A DNA stretch of 64,000 nt from Corynebacterium poyangense. GTDB lineage: Bacteria; Actinomycetota; Actinomycetes; Mycobacteriales; Mycobacteriaceae. Position 1 is the first letter of the stretch. Every line of letters starts with the position of its first letter. A program made the position numbers and the translations under genes. Positions 45,766 to 55,446 of the stretch are shown in pieces. A model generated the notes under the pieces. It saw nothing but the letters and a program-made list of their open reading frames with translations. It was not told the origin of the DNA and made no database searches. The stretch is taken from positions 1,488,001 to 1,552,000 of the forward strand of contig NZ_CP046884.1 in the NCBI RefSeq assembly GCF_014522205.1, given 5' to 3'.

Positions 45766-46512
45766 ATGCTCATTATCCTCCCACCTTCAGAAACCAAAGC
45801 TCATGGCGGTGATGGTCAACCTCTTGACCTGTCGAACCTGCATTTTCCGGAGCTTAATTCCATTCGTGAGTCATTGATCAACGATCTTTTAGCTTTGGAA
45901 CCCTCCGCCATGCAACAGGCCCTGAAACTTTCAGATCGACTATGGCCGGAGGGGGAGGCCAACCTCGAACTCCTTGACTCCCCCACCATGCCCGCTATTT
46001 TCCGATACACCGGCGTTCTTTATGATGCCCTTAAAGCCGAAACGTTATCTCCCATTGCTTTTCCACGATTAGCGATTGGTTCGGCGTTATTTGGTGTTCT
46101 TTCTGCTCAGGATCCGATCCCCCACTATCGGTTATCTGCCACTAATAAAATTCCTCAACTCGATGGAACCTCCCCCACTTTAAAATCCCGGTGGAAACCT
46201 CAATTGAGTGAGGCCTTGGATAACCGTCACGAGCTTATCCTCGATTTACGCTCCGGTGCTTATGCTGATTTAGGGAAACCCCGCTCAGGAATTTCGCTGA
46301 AGGTTTTCCAAGAAAGGTTCGACGGAACCCGGTACATAGTCAGCCACTTCAATAAAAAATACAAGGGAGTTTTTGCGCGGTGTTTGGCAGAAGCGCCCGA
46401 GGATTTCTGTCACGTGGATGATGTTATCCAATTTGCAGATTCTCACGGTTTCCAGGTGGAAAAATATGGTTCCAATGAAATCCACCTTATTGTCGCAGAA
46501 AGTGAAAGTTAG
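45766..46512 (+). CDS. yaaA: YaaA (UPF0246) peroxide stress protein
   Basis: 248 residues from the ATG at 45766; earlier in-frame starts overlap proS and lack homology. Family blocks: [44 protein letters not shown], and the C-terminal [17 protein letters not shown] with YaaA-type basic residues. In E. coli YaaA lowers intracellular iron under hydrogen peroxide stress and binds DNA. The gene is divergent from proS with a 31-bp intergenic region and is followed 24 bp later by selO. Confidence 0.88.
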   Translation: MLIILPPSETKAHGGDGQPLDLSNLHFPELNSIRESLINDLLALEPSAMQQALKLSDRLWPEGEANLELLDSPTMPAIFRYTGVLYDALKAETLSPIAFPRLAIGSALFGVLSAQDPIPHYRLSATNKIPQLDGTSPTLKSRWKPQLSEALDNRHELILDLRSGAYADLGKPRSGISLKVFQERFDGTRYIVSHFNKKYKGVFARCLAEAPEDFCHVDDVIQFADSHGFQVEKYGSNEIHLIVAESES

Positions 46513-46522
46513 TTCCTTTTTG

Positions 46523-46528
46523 TATCCT
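46523..46528 (+). promoter_or_regulatory. -10 box TATCCT of selO
   Basis: TATCCT ends 7 nt before the selO ATG; the spacer AGGACCC is not positioned as a ribosome binding site. Confidence 0.45.
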
Positions 46529-46535
46529 AGGACCC

Positions 46536-47966
46536 ATGGCTGACCTTCCCCACCTGGAGCACTATTTCGCCGACACGTTCCCGGAACTGTCGATTCCGGT
46601 GCGTCCGGAAGAACCCCCACAGCCTCGACTCGTAGCTATCCATAGTTCTTTAGCTACTGAGCTCGGGCTATCTCCCGAATGGCTCGCCAGCCCCGACGGG
46701 GTGAAGTTTTTATGTGGCGTCCATCCGGGCTGTTCCGCACACCCAGTGGCCCAAGGTTATTCCGGCCACCAATTTGGGCAATTTAGCCCCATGCTCGGTG
46801 ACGGCCGCGCTGCGCTGCTCGGTGAAATCATTGATCCTCAAGGACATCGCCACGACCTCCACCTTAAAGGCATTGGTGCTACTCCCTTTTCCCGTGGCGG
46901 AGATGGGTATGCGGTGCTGGGGCCCATGCTTCGTGAATTCTTGATCTCCGAGGCCATGCATTCTTTAGGAGTTCCAACAACTCGGTGTCTAGCAGTGATA
47001 GCAACCTCAAAAAAGATTATGCGACGGGGCGTACAGCCAGGAGCGCTTCTGGTGAGGGTGGCAGATAATCATTTGAGAGTTGGAACAGTTCAATTTAGCC
47101 GGCTTTTGGTGGAACATGATAAAGCAGATATAGATTTACTTTTGAGGATAATTGACGAAATTCAGCTACCGGGTAAATACGGTAATCCTGGTTTAGATCT
47201 CATAGACTATGTCATTGAAAAACAGTTATTGACTGTCAGTAAGTGGATGCGGCTGGGTTTTATTCATGGCGTGATGAACACCGATAACACCACGCTTAAT
47301 GGGGACACTATTGATTATGGTCCGTGCGCCTTTATGGATTACTATGACCCCTCCACCTGTTTTAGTTCCATCGATCATCAGGGCAGATACCAATTTAAGA
47401 ATCAGCCACTCATTCTAGGGTGGAATATCGCGCGTTTAGCCGAAGTATTATTACCCGTTATTCACCCAGACCCCAACACAGCAGCAGCAAAAGCCACCGA
47501 ACTAGTGGAAGCAATTCCGCAGCGCTATCGTACGATGTGGCTCGCCGAAATGTCACGAGCCCTAGGCTTAGCCCCATCACCGGCTACCCACGAGATCATA
47601 GATGAACTCGTAGCACTCATGACTCAGTATCACTGCGATAACACTACAACTCTGTGGGGTCTGTCCGCTGGAATCTATCCTGCTCCCTTGGAAAAGTGGT
47701 ATCGGCGTTGGAAAGAACACCACCCCGATACCGAAGCCATGTTCGCTTATAATCCCCTCTACATTCCCAGAAATCACCTCGTTGAGGCCGCACTCAAGGC
47801 AGCCGAGGATGGTGACGACACACTTTTCAAGGATCTAGAACGTCACGTCTACCAGCCATTCCGACAACTACAAGAAGACCAAGACCCCCAGCTTCTCCTC
47901 GCAGATCCCTATGCTCAACCGGCCCCGAAGGATGCCCCACCCTACATCACCTATTGCGGCACCTAA
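46536..47966 (+). CDS. selO: SelO/YdiU protein adenylyltransferase
   Basis: 476 residues of the pseudokinase-fold AMPylase family. Motifs: GYSGHQFGQFSPMLGDGRAALLGE, LHLKGIGATPFSRGGDGYAVLGPMLREFL (Lys and Arg for ATP), and MRLGFIHGVMNTDNTTLNGDTIDYGPCAFMD, where Asn and Asp bind metal. The C-terminus ends YCGT; the Cys corresponds to the selenocysteine/cysteine position near the end of SelO proteins. SelO transfers AMP to redox proteins. Located after yaaA, another oxidative-stress-linked gene, and convergent with mqo. Confidence 0.9.
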   Translation: MADLPHLEHYFADTFPELSIPVRPEEPPQPRLVAIHSSLATELGLSPEWLASPDGVKFLCGVHPGCSAHPVAQGYSGHQFGQFSPMLGDGRAALLGEIIDPQGHRHDLHLKGIGATPFSRGGDGYAVLGPMLREFLISEAMHSLGVPTTRCLAVIATSKKIMRRGVQPGALLVRVADNHLRVGTVQFSRLLVEHDKADIDLLLRIIDEIQLPGKYGNPGLDLIDYVIEKQLLTVSKWMRLGFIHGVMNTDNTTLNGDTIDYGPCAFMDYYDPSTCFSSIDHQGRYQFKNQPLILGWNIARLAEVLLPVIHPDPNTAAAKATELVEAIPQRYRTMWLAEMSRALGLAPSPATHEIIDELVALMTQYHCDNTTTLWGLSAGIYPAPLEKWYRRWKEHHPDTEAMFAYNPLYIPRNHLVEAALKAAEDGDDTLFKDLERHVYQPFRQLQEDQDPQLLLADPYAQPAPKDAPPYITYCGT

Positions 47967-48005
47967 AAGGACAAGCCTCCCAGACAACTATTCTGGGAGG
48001 CTTGT
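47967..48005 (-). terminator. Terminator between selO and mqo
   Basis: ACAAGCCTCCCAG pairs perfectly with CTGGGAGGCTTGT (13 bp, 9-nt loop). On the minus strand CCTTTT follows, so it mainly serves mqo; on the plus strand no T-run follows, making termination after selO weaker. Confidence 0.75.
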
Positions 48006-48030
48006 GGAGTTAGACCGTTATTGTTCGGCC

Positions 48031-49533
48031 TTAACGCTCCAGTTTGAGAACCTTTTGAGAGTGATCCCACAGCTCTTCAAAGAGTTTCGGCTCATTAGAT
48101 AGCTTCACTCCGTAGGAGGGGAACATTTCCTTAATCTTTCCACTCCACTCAATCATGTAACCACCAAAGCAGCGCTCAAGAAGTTCAATCATCGCGGAAG
48201 GTGCAATAGAGGCACCAGGGGATGCACCCAGCAACCCAGCAATGGTACCGGCGGAGTTATTAATTAAGGTGGTGCCAAATTCCAGGGAACCGAACCGCGG
48301 AACACCAGCAGGTTTAATCACCTGCACCCGCTGCCCAGCGATAATAAGCTCCCAGTCCTCTTTACGTGCGGTAGGCATGTACTCCCGAAGCGAATCAATC
48401 CGAGCATCCATGTCCTTGAGCAATTCAGTAACTAGGTACTTGGTCAAACCCATCTCCTGGACACCTACACCCAGATATGAGGGGATGTTGCCCACTCGCA
48501 TGGACTTAAAAAGATCTAGATTTGAGCCATGCTTTAAGAACTTGGGGGTCCAGCCAGCATAAGGGCCAAACATGAGGCCTTTCTTCCCGTCGATAACGCG
48601 GGTATCAAGGTGAGGAACAGACATCGGCGGGGCACCCACAGACGCCTTTCCGTACACCTTGGCTGCGTGCTTTTCCACCAATTCCTCGTTGGTGCATCGC
48701 AACCACTGGCCTGATACCGGGAATCCAGCGAAGCCTTTGATTTCAGAGATTCCAGACTTCTGCAAGAGGGGGAGAGCCTGACCGCCAGCACCAACAAAAA
48801 CGAAGTTCGCAATGATGGTTTGGGATTCACCGGTGTGGCGATTCTTGGCAGTGACTTTCCATTTATCCCCATGTGCGGAGATGTTGGTGACCTCATGCCC
48901 GTAACGAACTTCAGTACCCTGCTGGATCGCCGCATCAACAAACTGCCGGGTCTGAGCACCGAAATTAACATCGGTACCATTATTCGACCAGGAGATAGCA
49001 ACCCGGTCTCCCGCCGCCCGGCCTTCACCCATGAGCGGCAGCATTTCATCGAAGGTGGCTCGGTCATCGGTGAACTGCATATCCGGGAACAGCGGCAAAG
49101 TCCGTAAGGCTTCATAACGGCGACGCAGGTAGCGAACTTGGTCTTCGCCATTAGCGAAGGAAACGTGCGGGACCGGATTGATGAACTCGCTCGGATCCCC
49201 CAACACACCTTTTTCTACTTGGTGAGACCAAAACTGCCGGGAAAGCTGGAACTTTTCATTGATATTTACTGCTTTCGCGGTGTCCACTTTGCCATGGTTT
49301 TCTGGCGTATAGTTCAACTCACACAGCGCAGAATGGCCGGTACCGGCGTTATTCCAGGGCGAGGATGATTCCTCTGCCGGAGCATCACAACGCTCAAAAA
49401 TTACCTGAGTCCATGATGGTTCTAGTTCACGGAAGATAGCGCCGAGCGTGGCACTCATGATGCCCGCACCGATGAGGGCAATATCTACTTCCCCCATTAA
49501 AGCGGAGCTATTTCCACTGTTTATACGAGCCAC
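48031..49533 (-). CDS. mqo: Malate:quinone oxidoreductase
   Basis: 500 residues. The FAD-binding Rossmann motif is DIALIGAGIMSATLGAI near residues 17-31; NNAGTGHSALCELNYTP, VAISWSNNGTDVNFGAQTRQF and SPGASIAPSAMIELLE (C-terminal FAD/active-site region) are Mqo family blocks. It is a peripheral membrane enzyme oxidising malate to oxaloacetate with reduction of menaquinone, an important TCA step in corynebacteria. AAGGGG lies 9 nt before the GTG. The 147-nt gap to the divergent hydrolase contains no other gene. Confidence 0.95.
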   Translation of the reverse strand: MARINSGNSSALMGEVDIALIGAGIMSATLGAIFRELEPSWTQVIFERCDAPAEESSSPWNNAGTGHSALCELNYTPENHGKVDTAKAVNINEKFQLSRQFWSHQVEKGVLGDPSEFINPVPHVSFANGEDQVRYLRRRYEALRTLPLFPDMQFTDDRATFDEMLPLMGEGRAAGDRVAISWSNNGTDVNFGAQTRQFVDAAIQQGTEVRYGHEVTNISAHGDKWKVTAKNRHTGESQTIIANFVFVGAGGQALPLLQKSGISEIKGFAGFPVSGQWLRCTNEELVEKHAAKVYGKASVGAPPMSVPHLDTRVIDGKKGLMFGPYAGWTPKFLKHGSNLDLFKSMRVGNIPSYLGVGVQEMGLTKYLVTELLKDMDARIDSLREYMPTARKEDWELIIAGQRVQVIKPAGVPRFGSLEFGTTLINNSAGTIAGLLGASPGASIAPSAMIELLERCFGGYMIEWSGKIKEMFPSYGVKLSNEPKLFEELWDHSQKVLKLER

Positions 49534-49666
49534 GAAGATCTACCCCTTAATAAAAGTCACGTAGGTTCATTGCCCATATACCCTACTCCCCTCCCCCAGG
49601 CCTCTGGCCAATAAGACCCCCAGACGGTGGAGATGCTCTGAACTTCCACCCCCGGCTTATACCCCC

Positions 49667-49672
49667 TACACT
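49667..49672 (+). promoter_or_regulatory. -10 box TACACT of the alpha/beta hydrolase gene
   Basis: TACACT ends 8 nt before the ATG at 49681 and there is no ribosome binding site. Probably a leaderless or near-leaderless transcript. Confidence 0.5.
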
Positions 49673-49680
49673 ATGTTTCT

Positions 49681-50709
49681 ATGACTACAGTGAACCATGA
49701 CTGGCCAGCCTGGGAACCAGATATTTTAGGCCCGGACTACCAATCCCTCACCATTCCCTTGGGAGAAGATCCTCAAGATGAGGGCGAGGTCTACGCCACA
49801 GTGGTTCGTTATCGTCCCACCGCTACCTCTTCCACCACGAAGGAAGATCACCGCCCCGCCTTGCTGTGGGTCCACGGGATGACTGATTATTTCTTTCATA
49901 CCCACGTTGCCGAGTTCTTTGACCAACACGGATATGCGGTATATGCGGTGGATCTTCGGAAATGCGGACGAAGTCATCGTAGCGGCCAAAAATGGCATTA
50001 CTGTACGGATCTAGAGGAGTATTTTCCGGATCTCTATGCCGCAGTTGATGCTCTACACGGTGCCGGTCACAACAGCATTATTCCAATCGCCCATTCCACG
50101 GGAGGATTAATTGTGCCGTTGTGGCTTAACCAGATGAATCAGGACCATGATCCCCGGTTCCACCTGATTAAGGGCCTCATCCTCAATAGCCCCTGGTTAG
50201 ATATGATGTACCCCAAGGTTTTTGTGAAAATAGCCACTCCCATCGTCGATAAATTGGGCAAAGCTTTCCCCACTCTCGAAGTACCCGGCGGTGACTTAGG
50301 ATGCTACGGCACATCACTCCAATCAGACCCCTCCAGGAATTGGGACTATGACCTCAACCTTAAACCGATCAACGGACACCCGAAATATTTCGGATGGTTA
50401 CGAGCTATTGTTCGAGGCCAACGGCAAATCCATCAACACCATGTCGACGTGGGGGTGCCGACGCTAACTCTGTGCTCTTCGGCTTCCTGGCTCAATCACT
50501 CCTATAGTGCAGTAGCCAATGCCACTGACACTGTCCTCGACGTCCAGCAGATTCACGATCGCGCCCCGCTTCTCGGCCAGCAGGTGAGCGTCGAACCTAT
50601 TCAAGGTGCCCGCCATGATGTATTCTGTTCACTTCATCATGCCCAAGCGGAGGCCTTTGCTAAAACTCTGCAATGGTTGAACTCTATTGGGGCAGATCCC
50701 AGCCGGTAG
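49681..50709 (+). CDS. Alpha/beta hydrolase (serine aminopeptidase/lysophospholipase type)
   Basis: 342 residues of the S33/monoglyceride lipase-like group. Motifs: LLWVHGMTDYFF (oxyanion region), YAVYAVDLRKCGRSHRSGQ, the nucleophile elbow PIAHSTGGLIV with Ser in the centre, and a C-terminal GARHDVFCS with the catalytic His. The acid is probably an Asp around residue 290 (VLDVQQIHDRAPLL). Likely an esterase or lipase; the substrate is unknown. It precedes mtr, as Rv2854 precedes mtr in M. tuberculosis, suggesting a conserved but unexplained link. Confidence 0.82.
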   Translation: MTTVNHDWPAWEPDILGPDYQSLTIPLGEDPQDEGEVYATVVRYRPTATSSTTKEDHRPALLWVHGMTDYFFHTHVAEFFDQHGYAVYAVDLRKCGRSHRSGQKWHYCTDLEEYFPDLYAAVDALHGAGHNSIIPIAHSTGGLIVPLWLNQMNQDHDPRFHLIKGLILNSPWLDMMYPKVFVKIATPIVDKLGKAFPTLEVPGGDLGCYGTSLQSDPSRNWDYDLNLKPINGHPKYFGWLRAIVRGQRQIHQHHVDVGVPTLTLCSSASWLNHSYSAVANATDTVLDVQQIHDRAPLLGQQVSVEPIQGARHDVFCSLHHAQAEAFAKTLQWLNSIGADPSR

Positions 50710-50752
50710 GATCAAGCTGAACTCAAACCACTCCAGGAGGATTTGGAACATC

Positions 50753-52150
50753 GTGAGCACACCAGCCGTTGATAAGCATTATTCTTTGATCATTATCGGA
50801 ACCGGCTCTGGAAATTCGATCCCCACCCCGGAATTTGACGATCAGTCAATAGCGATTATCGAAGAAGGTATTTTCGGCGGAACATGCCTGAACGTAGGAT
50901 GCATCCCTACCAAGATGTATGTCCACGCAGCTGATGTTGCCTTTGATATTGCCGAGGGACAGAAACTAGGGATCCATGGTGGTGTTGACCGCGTAGATTG
51001 GCAGCACATTGTTGACCGAGTGTTCCGGAATCGGATTGATCTCATCGCCAAAGGCGGAGAGGACTATCGGCGGGGGCCAGAAACTCCGAATATTGATGTC
51101 TATGACCATCACGCAGTCTTCGTTGGCCCGAAAACTCTAAAGACGGGTGTGGGATCAGAAGAAAAGATTATTTCCGGGGATGCTATTGTCATCGCCGCCG
51201 GGTCGCGACCGCAGATCCTGGATGTGATTGCGAATTCTGGAGTCACCTACCACACCAATGAGGATATTATGCGGCTAGAACAGCAGCCGGAGTCCTTGAT
51301 TATTGTCGGTGGCGGTTATATCGCGCTGGAATTTGCCCACGTTTTTGATGCTCTGGGCACAAAAGTGTCTCTTGTGAACCGATCGGAGAAGTTGCTTCGC
51401 TCTCTGGATCACGATGTCTGCACTCGCCTTAATGACATAGTTCAGCAACGTTACGACACCCATACTGGCGTCGATATCCAATCTGCAGAAAATACTGATC
51501 ATGGCGTCAAACTCAGCCTCAGCGATGGCACAGAACTCAACGCTGACGCTCTTTTGGTCGCTACTGGCCGAATTCCTAATGGTGATCTTTTAGACGCCGA
51601 TAAAGCAGGCATTGAGCTCGCCGAAGACGGTCGACGCATCAAAGTAGATGAGTTCGGCCGCACCTCCGCACCAGGGGTGTGGGCTTTCGGTGATATCTCC
51701 TCACCTTATTTGCTCAAACATGTCGCTAATGCAGAGATGCGGGCGGTGCGACACAATCTTTTGCATCCCGACGATCTTCAACCCATGCCGCATAAGCATG
51801 TTCCCGCGGCAATATTTACCCACCCCCAAGTAGCCTACGTAGGGTTGACCGAACAGCAAGCCCAAGATCAAGGCTATGAACTGACGGTCAAAATCCAAAA
51901 CTATGGGGATGTTGCCTATGGGTGGGCGCTCGAAGACACCACCGGCTTTGTGAAACTCATTGCGGATAAGAAAACTAGGAAACTCCTGGGCGCCCACCTC
52001 ATTGGCCCCCAAGCTTCTACCCTGATCCAGCAACTCATCACTGTTATGGCGTTTGATCTCGATGTTTCCGAGGTAGCTACTCAGCAATATTGGATCCATC
52101 CAGCACTGCCAGAAGTTATTGAAAACGCCCTGCTTGGTTTGGAGTTTTAG
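50753..52150 (+). CDS. mtr: Mycothione reductase
   Basis: 465 residues from the GTG at 50753 with AGGAGG 12 nt upstream; a longer in-frame start at 50687 overlaps the hydrolase. Flavoprotein disulfide reductase architecture: FAD motif LIIIGTGSGN (residues 12-21), redox-active Cys pair C45 and C50 in GGTCLNVGCIPTKM, NAD(P)H motif LIIVGGGYIALEFA, and the C-terminal YWIHPALPEVIENAL with the catalytic His-Glu. Mtr reduces mycothiol disulfide, the thiol buffer of actinobacteria. GTGSGN rather than GxGxxG with Ala is characteristic of Mtr. Confidence 0.93.
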   Translation: MSTPAVDKHYSLIIIGTGSGNSIPTPEFDDQSIAIIEEGIFGGTCLNVGCIPTKMYVHAADVAFDIAEGQKLGIHGGVDRVDWQHIVDRVFRNRIDLIAKGGEDYRRGPETPNIDVYDHHAVFVGPKTLKTGVGSEEKIISGDAIVIAAGSRPQILDVIANSGVTYHTNEDIMRLEQQPESLIIVGGGYIALEFAHVFDALGTKVSLVNRSEKLLRSLDHDVCTRLNDIVQQRYDTHTGVDIQSAENTDHGVKLSLSDGTELNADALLVATGRIPNGDLLDADKAGIELAEDGRRIKVDEFGRTSAPGVWAFGDISSPYLLKHVANAEMRAVRHNLLHPDDLQPMPHKHVPAAIFTHPQVAYVGLTEQQAQDQGYELTVKIQNYGDVAYGWALEDTTGFVKLIADKKTRKLLGAHLIGPQASTLIQQLITVMAFDLDVSEVATQQYWIHPALPEVIENALLGLEF

Positions 52151-52153
52151 GCA

Positions 52154-52675
52154 ATGGCGTCACTAGCTGCGCCGCATCGGAATTCCGCCACCCTGCCACC
52201 ACGGGCCCCAGAGGAGCCAACCACACCCCTCCGAACGCAGATAGCTTTATCTCTCCTGGCCCTCATGACAGGTTTTTGCCTCGTTATCGCCAGCATTACC
52301 CCACATATCTCTCACCACCGGGCCCTGGTGTGGTTGCTCGCCGCTATTGTGTCCACTAGCTCCCTGGTTACCGTCCAGGGTCTCTGGCGCCGCGAGTCCA
52401 GCAGAATCAGCCGCATGGGTTCCTGGCTCTCTAGTCTCGGCGGTCTCCTAGTTCTCGGCGTCGGAGCTCTACACGCCCTAAGCGTCTTACTCGCCGGAGG
52501 CCAGTTTGGCATTACTCTCTTCCTGGCATCAACATACGTCATTCCTGGCGCAACCATAGCTTGTCTCGCCGGCGGGATTCTTCGGCTCCCCGCGAAGTGG
52601 CGGCTACCTGTGTTCGCAGTTACTAGCTTTTGTCTCCTGACCCTCTGCGTGGTGGATCTTTCGGGGATTAGTTAA
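52154..52675 (+). CDS. Small membrane protein of unknown function
   Basis: 173 residues. A 28-residue polar N-terminus rich in Pro, Thr and Ala is followed by four membrane segments (about 30-52, 57-73, 91-110 and 118-140, with a fifth possible near 150-168), and a short Arg-rich loop [10 protein letters not shown] between the second and third. I do not recognise the family. It starts 3 nt after mtr and its 3' end overlaps the convergent map gene by 8 bp, so it is probably co-transcribed with mtr. Confidence 0.65.
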   Translation: MASLAAPHRNSATLPPRAPEEPTTPLRTQIALSLLALMTGFCLVIASITPHISHHRALVWLLAAIVSTSSLVTVQGLWRRESSRISRMGSWLSSLGGLLVLGVGALHALSVLLAGGQFGITLFLASTYVIPGATIACLAGGILRLPAKWRLPVFAVTSFCLLTLCVVDLSGIS

Positions 52676-53543
52676 GCCCCTCATCTGGAATGGTGAGGAT
52701 TTCATTGCCCTCATCAGTTATCACAATGGTGTGCTCAAACTGTGCCGTAAACTTAAAATCCGTGTTTTGCACGGTCCAGTCGTTGTCCCAAATCCGATAG
52801 TCCAAACTTCCCAAGTTAATCATTGGCTCAATAGTTAAAGTCATCCCAGGTTCCAGGACATCTCGATAAGCCATGGAATCATAATGCAAAACGACCAGCC
52901 CATTATGGAAAGTCGGACCAACCCCATGGCCGGTGAAATCTTGAACCACGTTGTAGCCGAAGCGATGAGCATAGGATTCAATAACCCGACCAATGACATT
53001 AATCTCTCGGCCTGGTTTTGCTGCTTTAATCCCCCGCATCATGGCTTCTTTGGTGCGCTGCACCAGTAGCCGATGTTCTTCAGAGACTTTTCCCGCTAAA
53101 AAGGTAGCGTTGGTATCCCCGTGCACACCATTTTTATAGGCAGTCACGTCAATATTGACGATGTCCCCATCTTCAATAACCGTAGTATCCGGAATACCGT
53201 GGCAGATGATCTCATTCAGCGACACACAGCAGGACTTAGGAAAATGACGATACCCCAGGGTAGAGGGGTATGCCCCGTGGTCACACATGTACTCATGAGC
53301 AATGCGGTCCAATTCATCCGTACTAACCCCGGGGGCGACGGCCGCACCAGCTACTGCTAGTGCATTAGCCGCGATTTTTGAAGCCTCCCGCATCTTTTCT
53401 ATAGTCTCGGCTGTTTGAACATAGGGTTCACCGATGTTTTCTTGGACCGTGTCTTTCCACACGTATTCTGGGCGCTGAATATGTGCTGGGACGTGGCGGA
53501 TGGGTGTTGGTTTTCCTGGCTTCAATGGTGAACGTTGAGACAT
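52668..53543 (-). CDS. map: Methionine aminopeptidase type I
   Basis: 291 residues. An N-terminal extension of about 40 residues with a Pro-rich SH3-binding-like stretch ([29 protein letters not shown]) is typical of type 1c MetAPs. Metal ligands are visible in [31 protein letters not shown] and the C-terminal QFEHTIVIT. It trims the initiator Met. A TAGCAT box lies 7 nt before the ATG. The 3' end overlaps the convergent membrane protein gene. Confidence 0.94.
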   Translation of the reverse strand: MSQRSPLKPGKPTPIRHVPAHIQRPEYVWKDTVQENIGEPYVQTAETIEKMREASKIAANALAVAGAAVAPGVSTDELDRIAHEYMCDHGAYPSTLGYRHFPKSCCVSLNEIICHGIPDTTVIEDGDIVNIDVTAYKNGVHGDTNATFLAGKVSEEHRLLVQRTKEAMMRGIKAAKPGREINVIGRVIESYAHRFGYNVVQDFTGHGVGPTFHNGLVVLHYDSMAYRDVLEPGMTLTIEPMINLGSLDYRIWDNDWTVQNTDFKFTAQFEHTIVITDEGNEILTIPDEGLN

Positions 53544-53550
53544 AGCGACT

Positions 53551-53556
53551 ATGCTA
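53551..53556 (-). promoter_or_regulatory. -10 box TAGCAT of map
   Basis: TAGCAT (minus strand) ends 7 nt before the map ATG, in the 18-nt gap after the PBP gene; no ribosome binding site is present. Confidence 0.5.
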
Positions 53557-53561
53557 GTCCG

Positions 53562-55382
53562 CTACTCCCCTGCGGAATCCAGGAGGTTGAAGAAGTGATC
53601 AGTCACCGCCACAGAGGTTTCTGACCCGCCTCCCTTCACCACCAAGGTGGCAAACGCCAAATCATCCCGATAGCCTGCAAACCAGGCGTGAGAACCACCG
53701 TTGAATTCAGCTTCACCAGTTTTGGCGTGAATATCTCCTTGGGCTTTCATTCCCATCGCAGTACCAGAGGTTACTACGGCTCGCATCAGCGGACGCAGAG
53801 CATCAATAGCAGCCTGGGGTGGGGCATCAGAGCCGTCTTTTACTGTCGTTTCTTTCCCTTGAATAAGCACCGGGGTGGGAGTATGACCGACGGCTGCAGT
53901 CGCCGCCATTAATGCCACACCAAATGGGCTGACTAGATCATTGCCCTGGCCATAGCCGGCGTCCGTTCGCTCTAACATATCTGTTCCGTCCGGGATGGAA
54001 CCCGTTAAAGTGTCGAGACCAGGGATGTCGTAATCGACGCCGATACCGAAACTTCGTCCCACTTTTTGAAGTTCCTTTTCACCCAGTCGGGCTGAAATAT
54101 CTGCAAATGTGGTGTTACAGGAGCGAGCAAAAGCGGTTTGAAGAGGAACATTTCCTAGGCCAAAGCCAGCATAGTTCGTCACTATGCGGGTGCCGATATC
54201 CATCGTGGATGGACAGGGCACCGTAGATCCCGGTTGGAGGCCCTGATATTCCACACCTGCCGAAGCGGTGATGATTTTGAACACCGAGCCTGGGGGGTAC
54301 TGTCCCATCAGGGCTAAGTCACCTTCCCGGTCTGCGGCCGGTGTCTGGGCCACCGCTAAAATCTCGCCGGTAGATGGTCTGATGACTACCATCATGGCTT
54401 GCATATTTCCCCGGGTGTTCACGGCTGCCTGAGCGGCGTCCTGGACTTTGTGGTCTAGGCTCACCCGCACTGCTGGCGCTGGAGAGGGTTCATGATAAGC
54501 AACATCGGTGTAGGCTGCCCCATCCTCAGAGACTGTAGATACTCGCCAACCGTTATTCCCATCAAGGTCATCAGCTACTATTCGATTAACCCTGGACATA
54601 ATGTCGGGAGCAAAATTCGGGTCTTTGTTAATCATTGCGGATTCTTCGTTGAGCCGCACTCCCGTCGTTCGGGACATCGCTTGATTAAATTGATCTTTAA
54701 ATTGATCAGAAATAAGCCCCACCGAATAATTTCCCTGATTCTTCGCTAATTGATTAGCTAATTCATCTGGATTCACAGTCGGCTGGGAACTATCTTCCCG
54801 ATTAATAGTCGAAAGAATTCTGGCGATATTATTTGCCACGGTACGACGCTCTTGATCATCTTTGAGTGCCGTGGTATCTACAATAATTCTCTGTTTAGAA
54901 CCAGGAACTAATACTTCAGCCCCATCAGATGTCATGACGCTAGCACGTTGAGCCTGAACTGGCCGCAATTCCAAGTGCTGATGGGCAGCCAACTGAGGAT
55001 GCACGACGCTGGGCTGCCACCGTACCGTCCAGGTCCCATTGGACAAGGTCAATACCATTTGGGCTGGATAGGAAAGCTCACGATCCTTAGGCAGATGCCA
55101 TGTGAGGTTATAGTGCACCGTAGCTACTGTATCTCGGACCTCAACGTCTCCTAGCTCGGTATCAAGTTGCTCAGCCTGTAACCCTGAAAAGGTGCGAGAC
55201 ATCATATCGTCAGCGTTATCAGGCTGGTCTACGTATTGACGCGCGGCATCATAATCTTGGTTAGCGAAGGCTTGAAGGAATTCTTCAGCCACGGGTTTCG
55301 GATCGGCTGGTCGTGGAGTACACGCCACTAAGGTGCCAGCCCCAAGTGTGGCGCTAAGGAGGACAGATACGAGCCGCTTCAT
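53562..55382 (-). CDS. Penicillin-binding lipoprotein (class B transpeptidase)
   Basis: 606 residues from the ATG at 55382; an in-frame start at 55427 would add a stretch before the signal peptide. A lipoprotein signal peptide ends at C21 (GTLVAC). An NTF2-like MecA_N-type domain (EEFLQAFANQDYDAARQYVDQP) follows, then a dimerisation domain and the transpeptidase domain. Active-site motifs: SxxK as GSVFK near residue 365, SxN as SCN near 420, and KTG in AKTGEAEF near 553. It cross-links peptidoglycan outside the membrane, homologous to mycobacterial lipoprotein Rv2864c. Downstream map has its own promoter-like box. Confidence 0.9.
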   Translation of the reverse strand: MKRLVSVLLSATLGAGTLVACTPRPADPKPVAEEFLQAFANQDYDAARQYVDQPDNADDMMSRTFSGLQAEQLDTELGDVEVRDTVATVHYNLTWHLPKDRELSYPAQMVLTLSNGTWTVRWQPSVVHPQLAAHQHLELRPVQAQRASVMTSDGAEVLVPGSKQRIIVDTTALKDDQERRTVANNIARILSTINREDSSQPTVNPDELANQLAKNQGNYSVGLISDQFKDQFNQAMSRTTGVRLNEESAMINKDPNFAPDIMSRVNRIVADDLDGNNGWRVSTVSEDGAAYTDVAYHEPSPAPAVRVSLDHKVQDAAQAAVNTRGNMQAMMVVIRPSTGEILAVAQTPAADREGDLALMGQYPPGSVFKIITASAGVEYQGLQPGSTVPCPSTMDIGTRIVTNYAGFGLGNVPLQTAFARSCNTTFADISARLGEKELQKVGRSFGIGVDYDIPGLDTLTGSIPDGTDMLERTDAGYGQGNDLVSPFGVALMAATAAVGHTPTPVLIQGKETTVKDGSDAPPQAAIDALRPLMRAVVTSGTAMGMKAQGDIHAKTGEAEFNGGSHAWFAGYRDDLAFATLVVKGGGSETSVAVTDHFFNLLDSAGE

Positions 55383-55446
55383 GGCTAAAGAGGCTAATAC
55401 CAACAAAAGGTGTGACCTGAAAGCCACACCTAAGCCAGGGCTTATT

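Noticed and set aside
48534-49208. Minus-strand frame of 224 codons inside mqo
   Set aside because: It is an alternative frame within the clearly conserved mqo gene and looks like no protein family.
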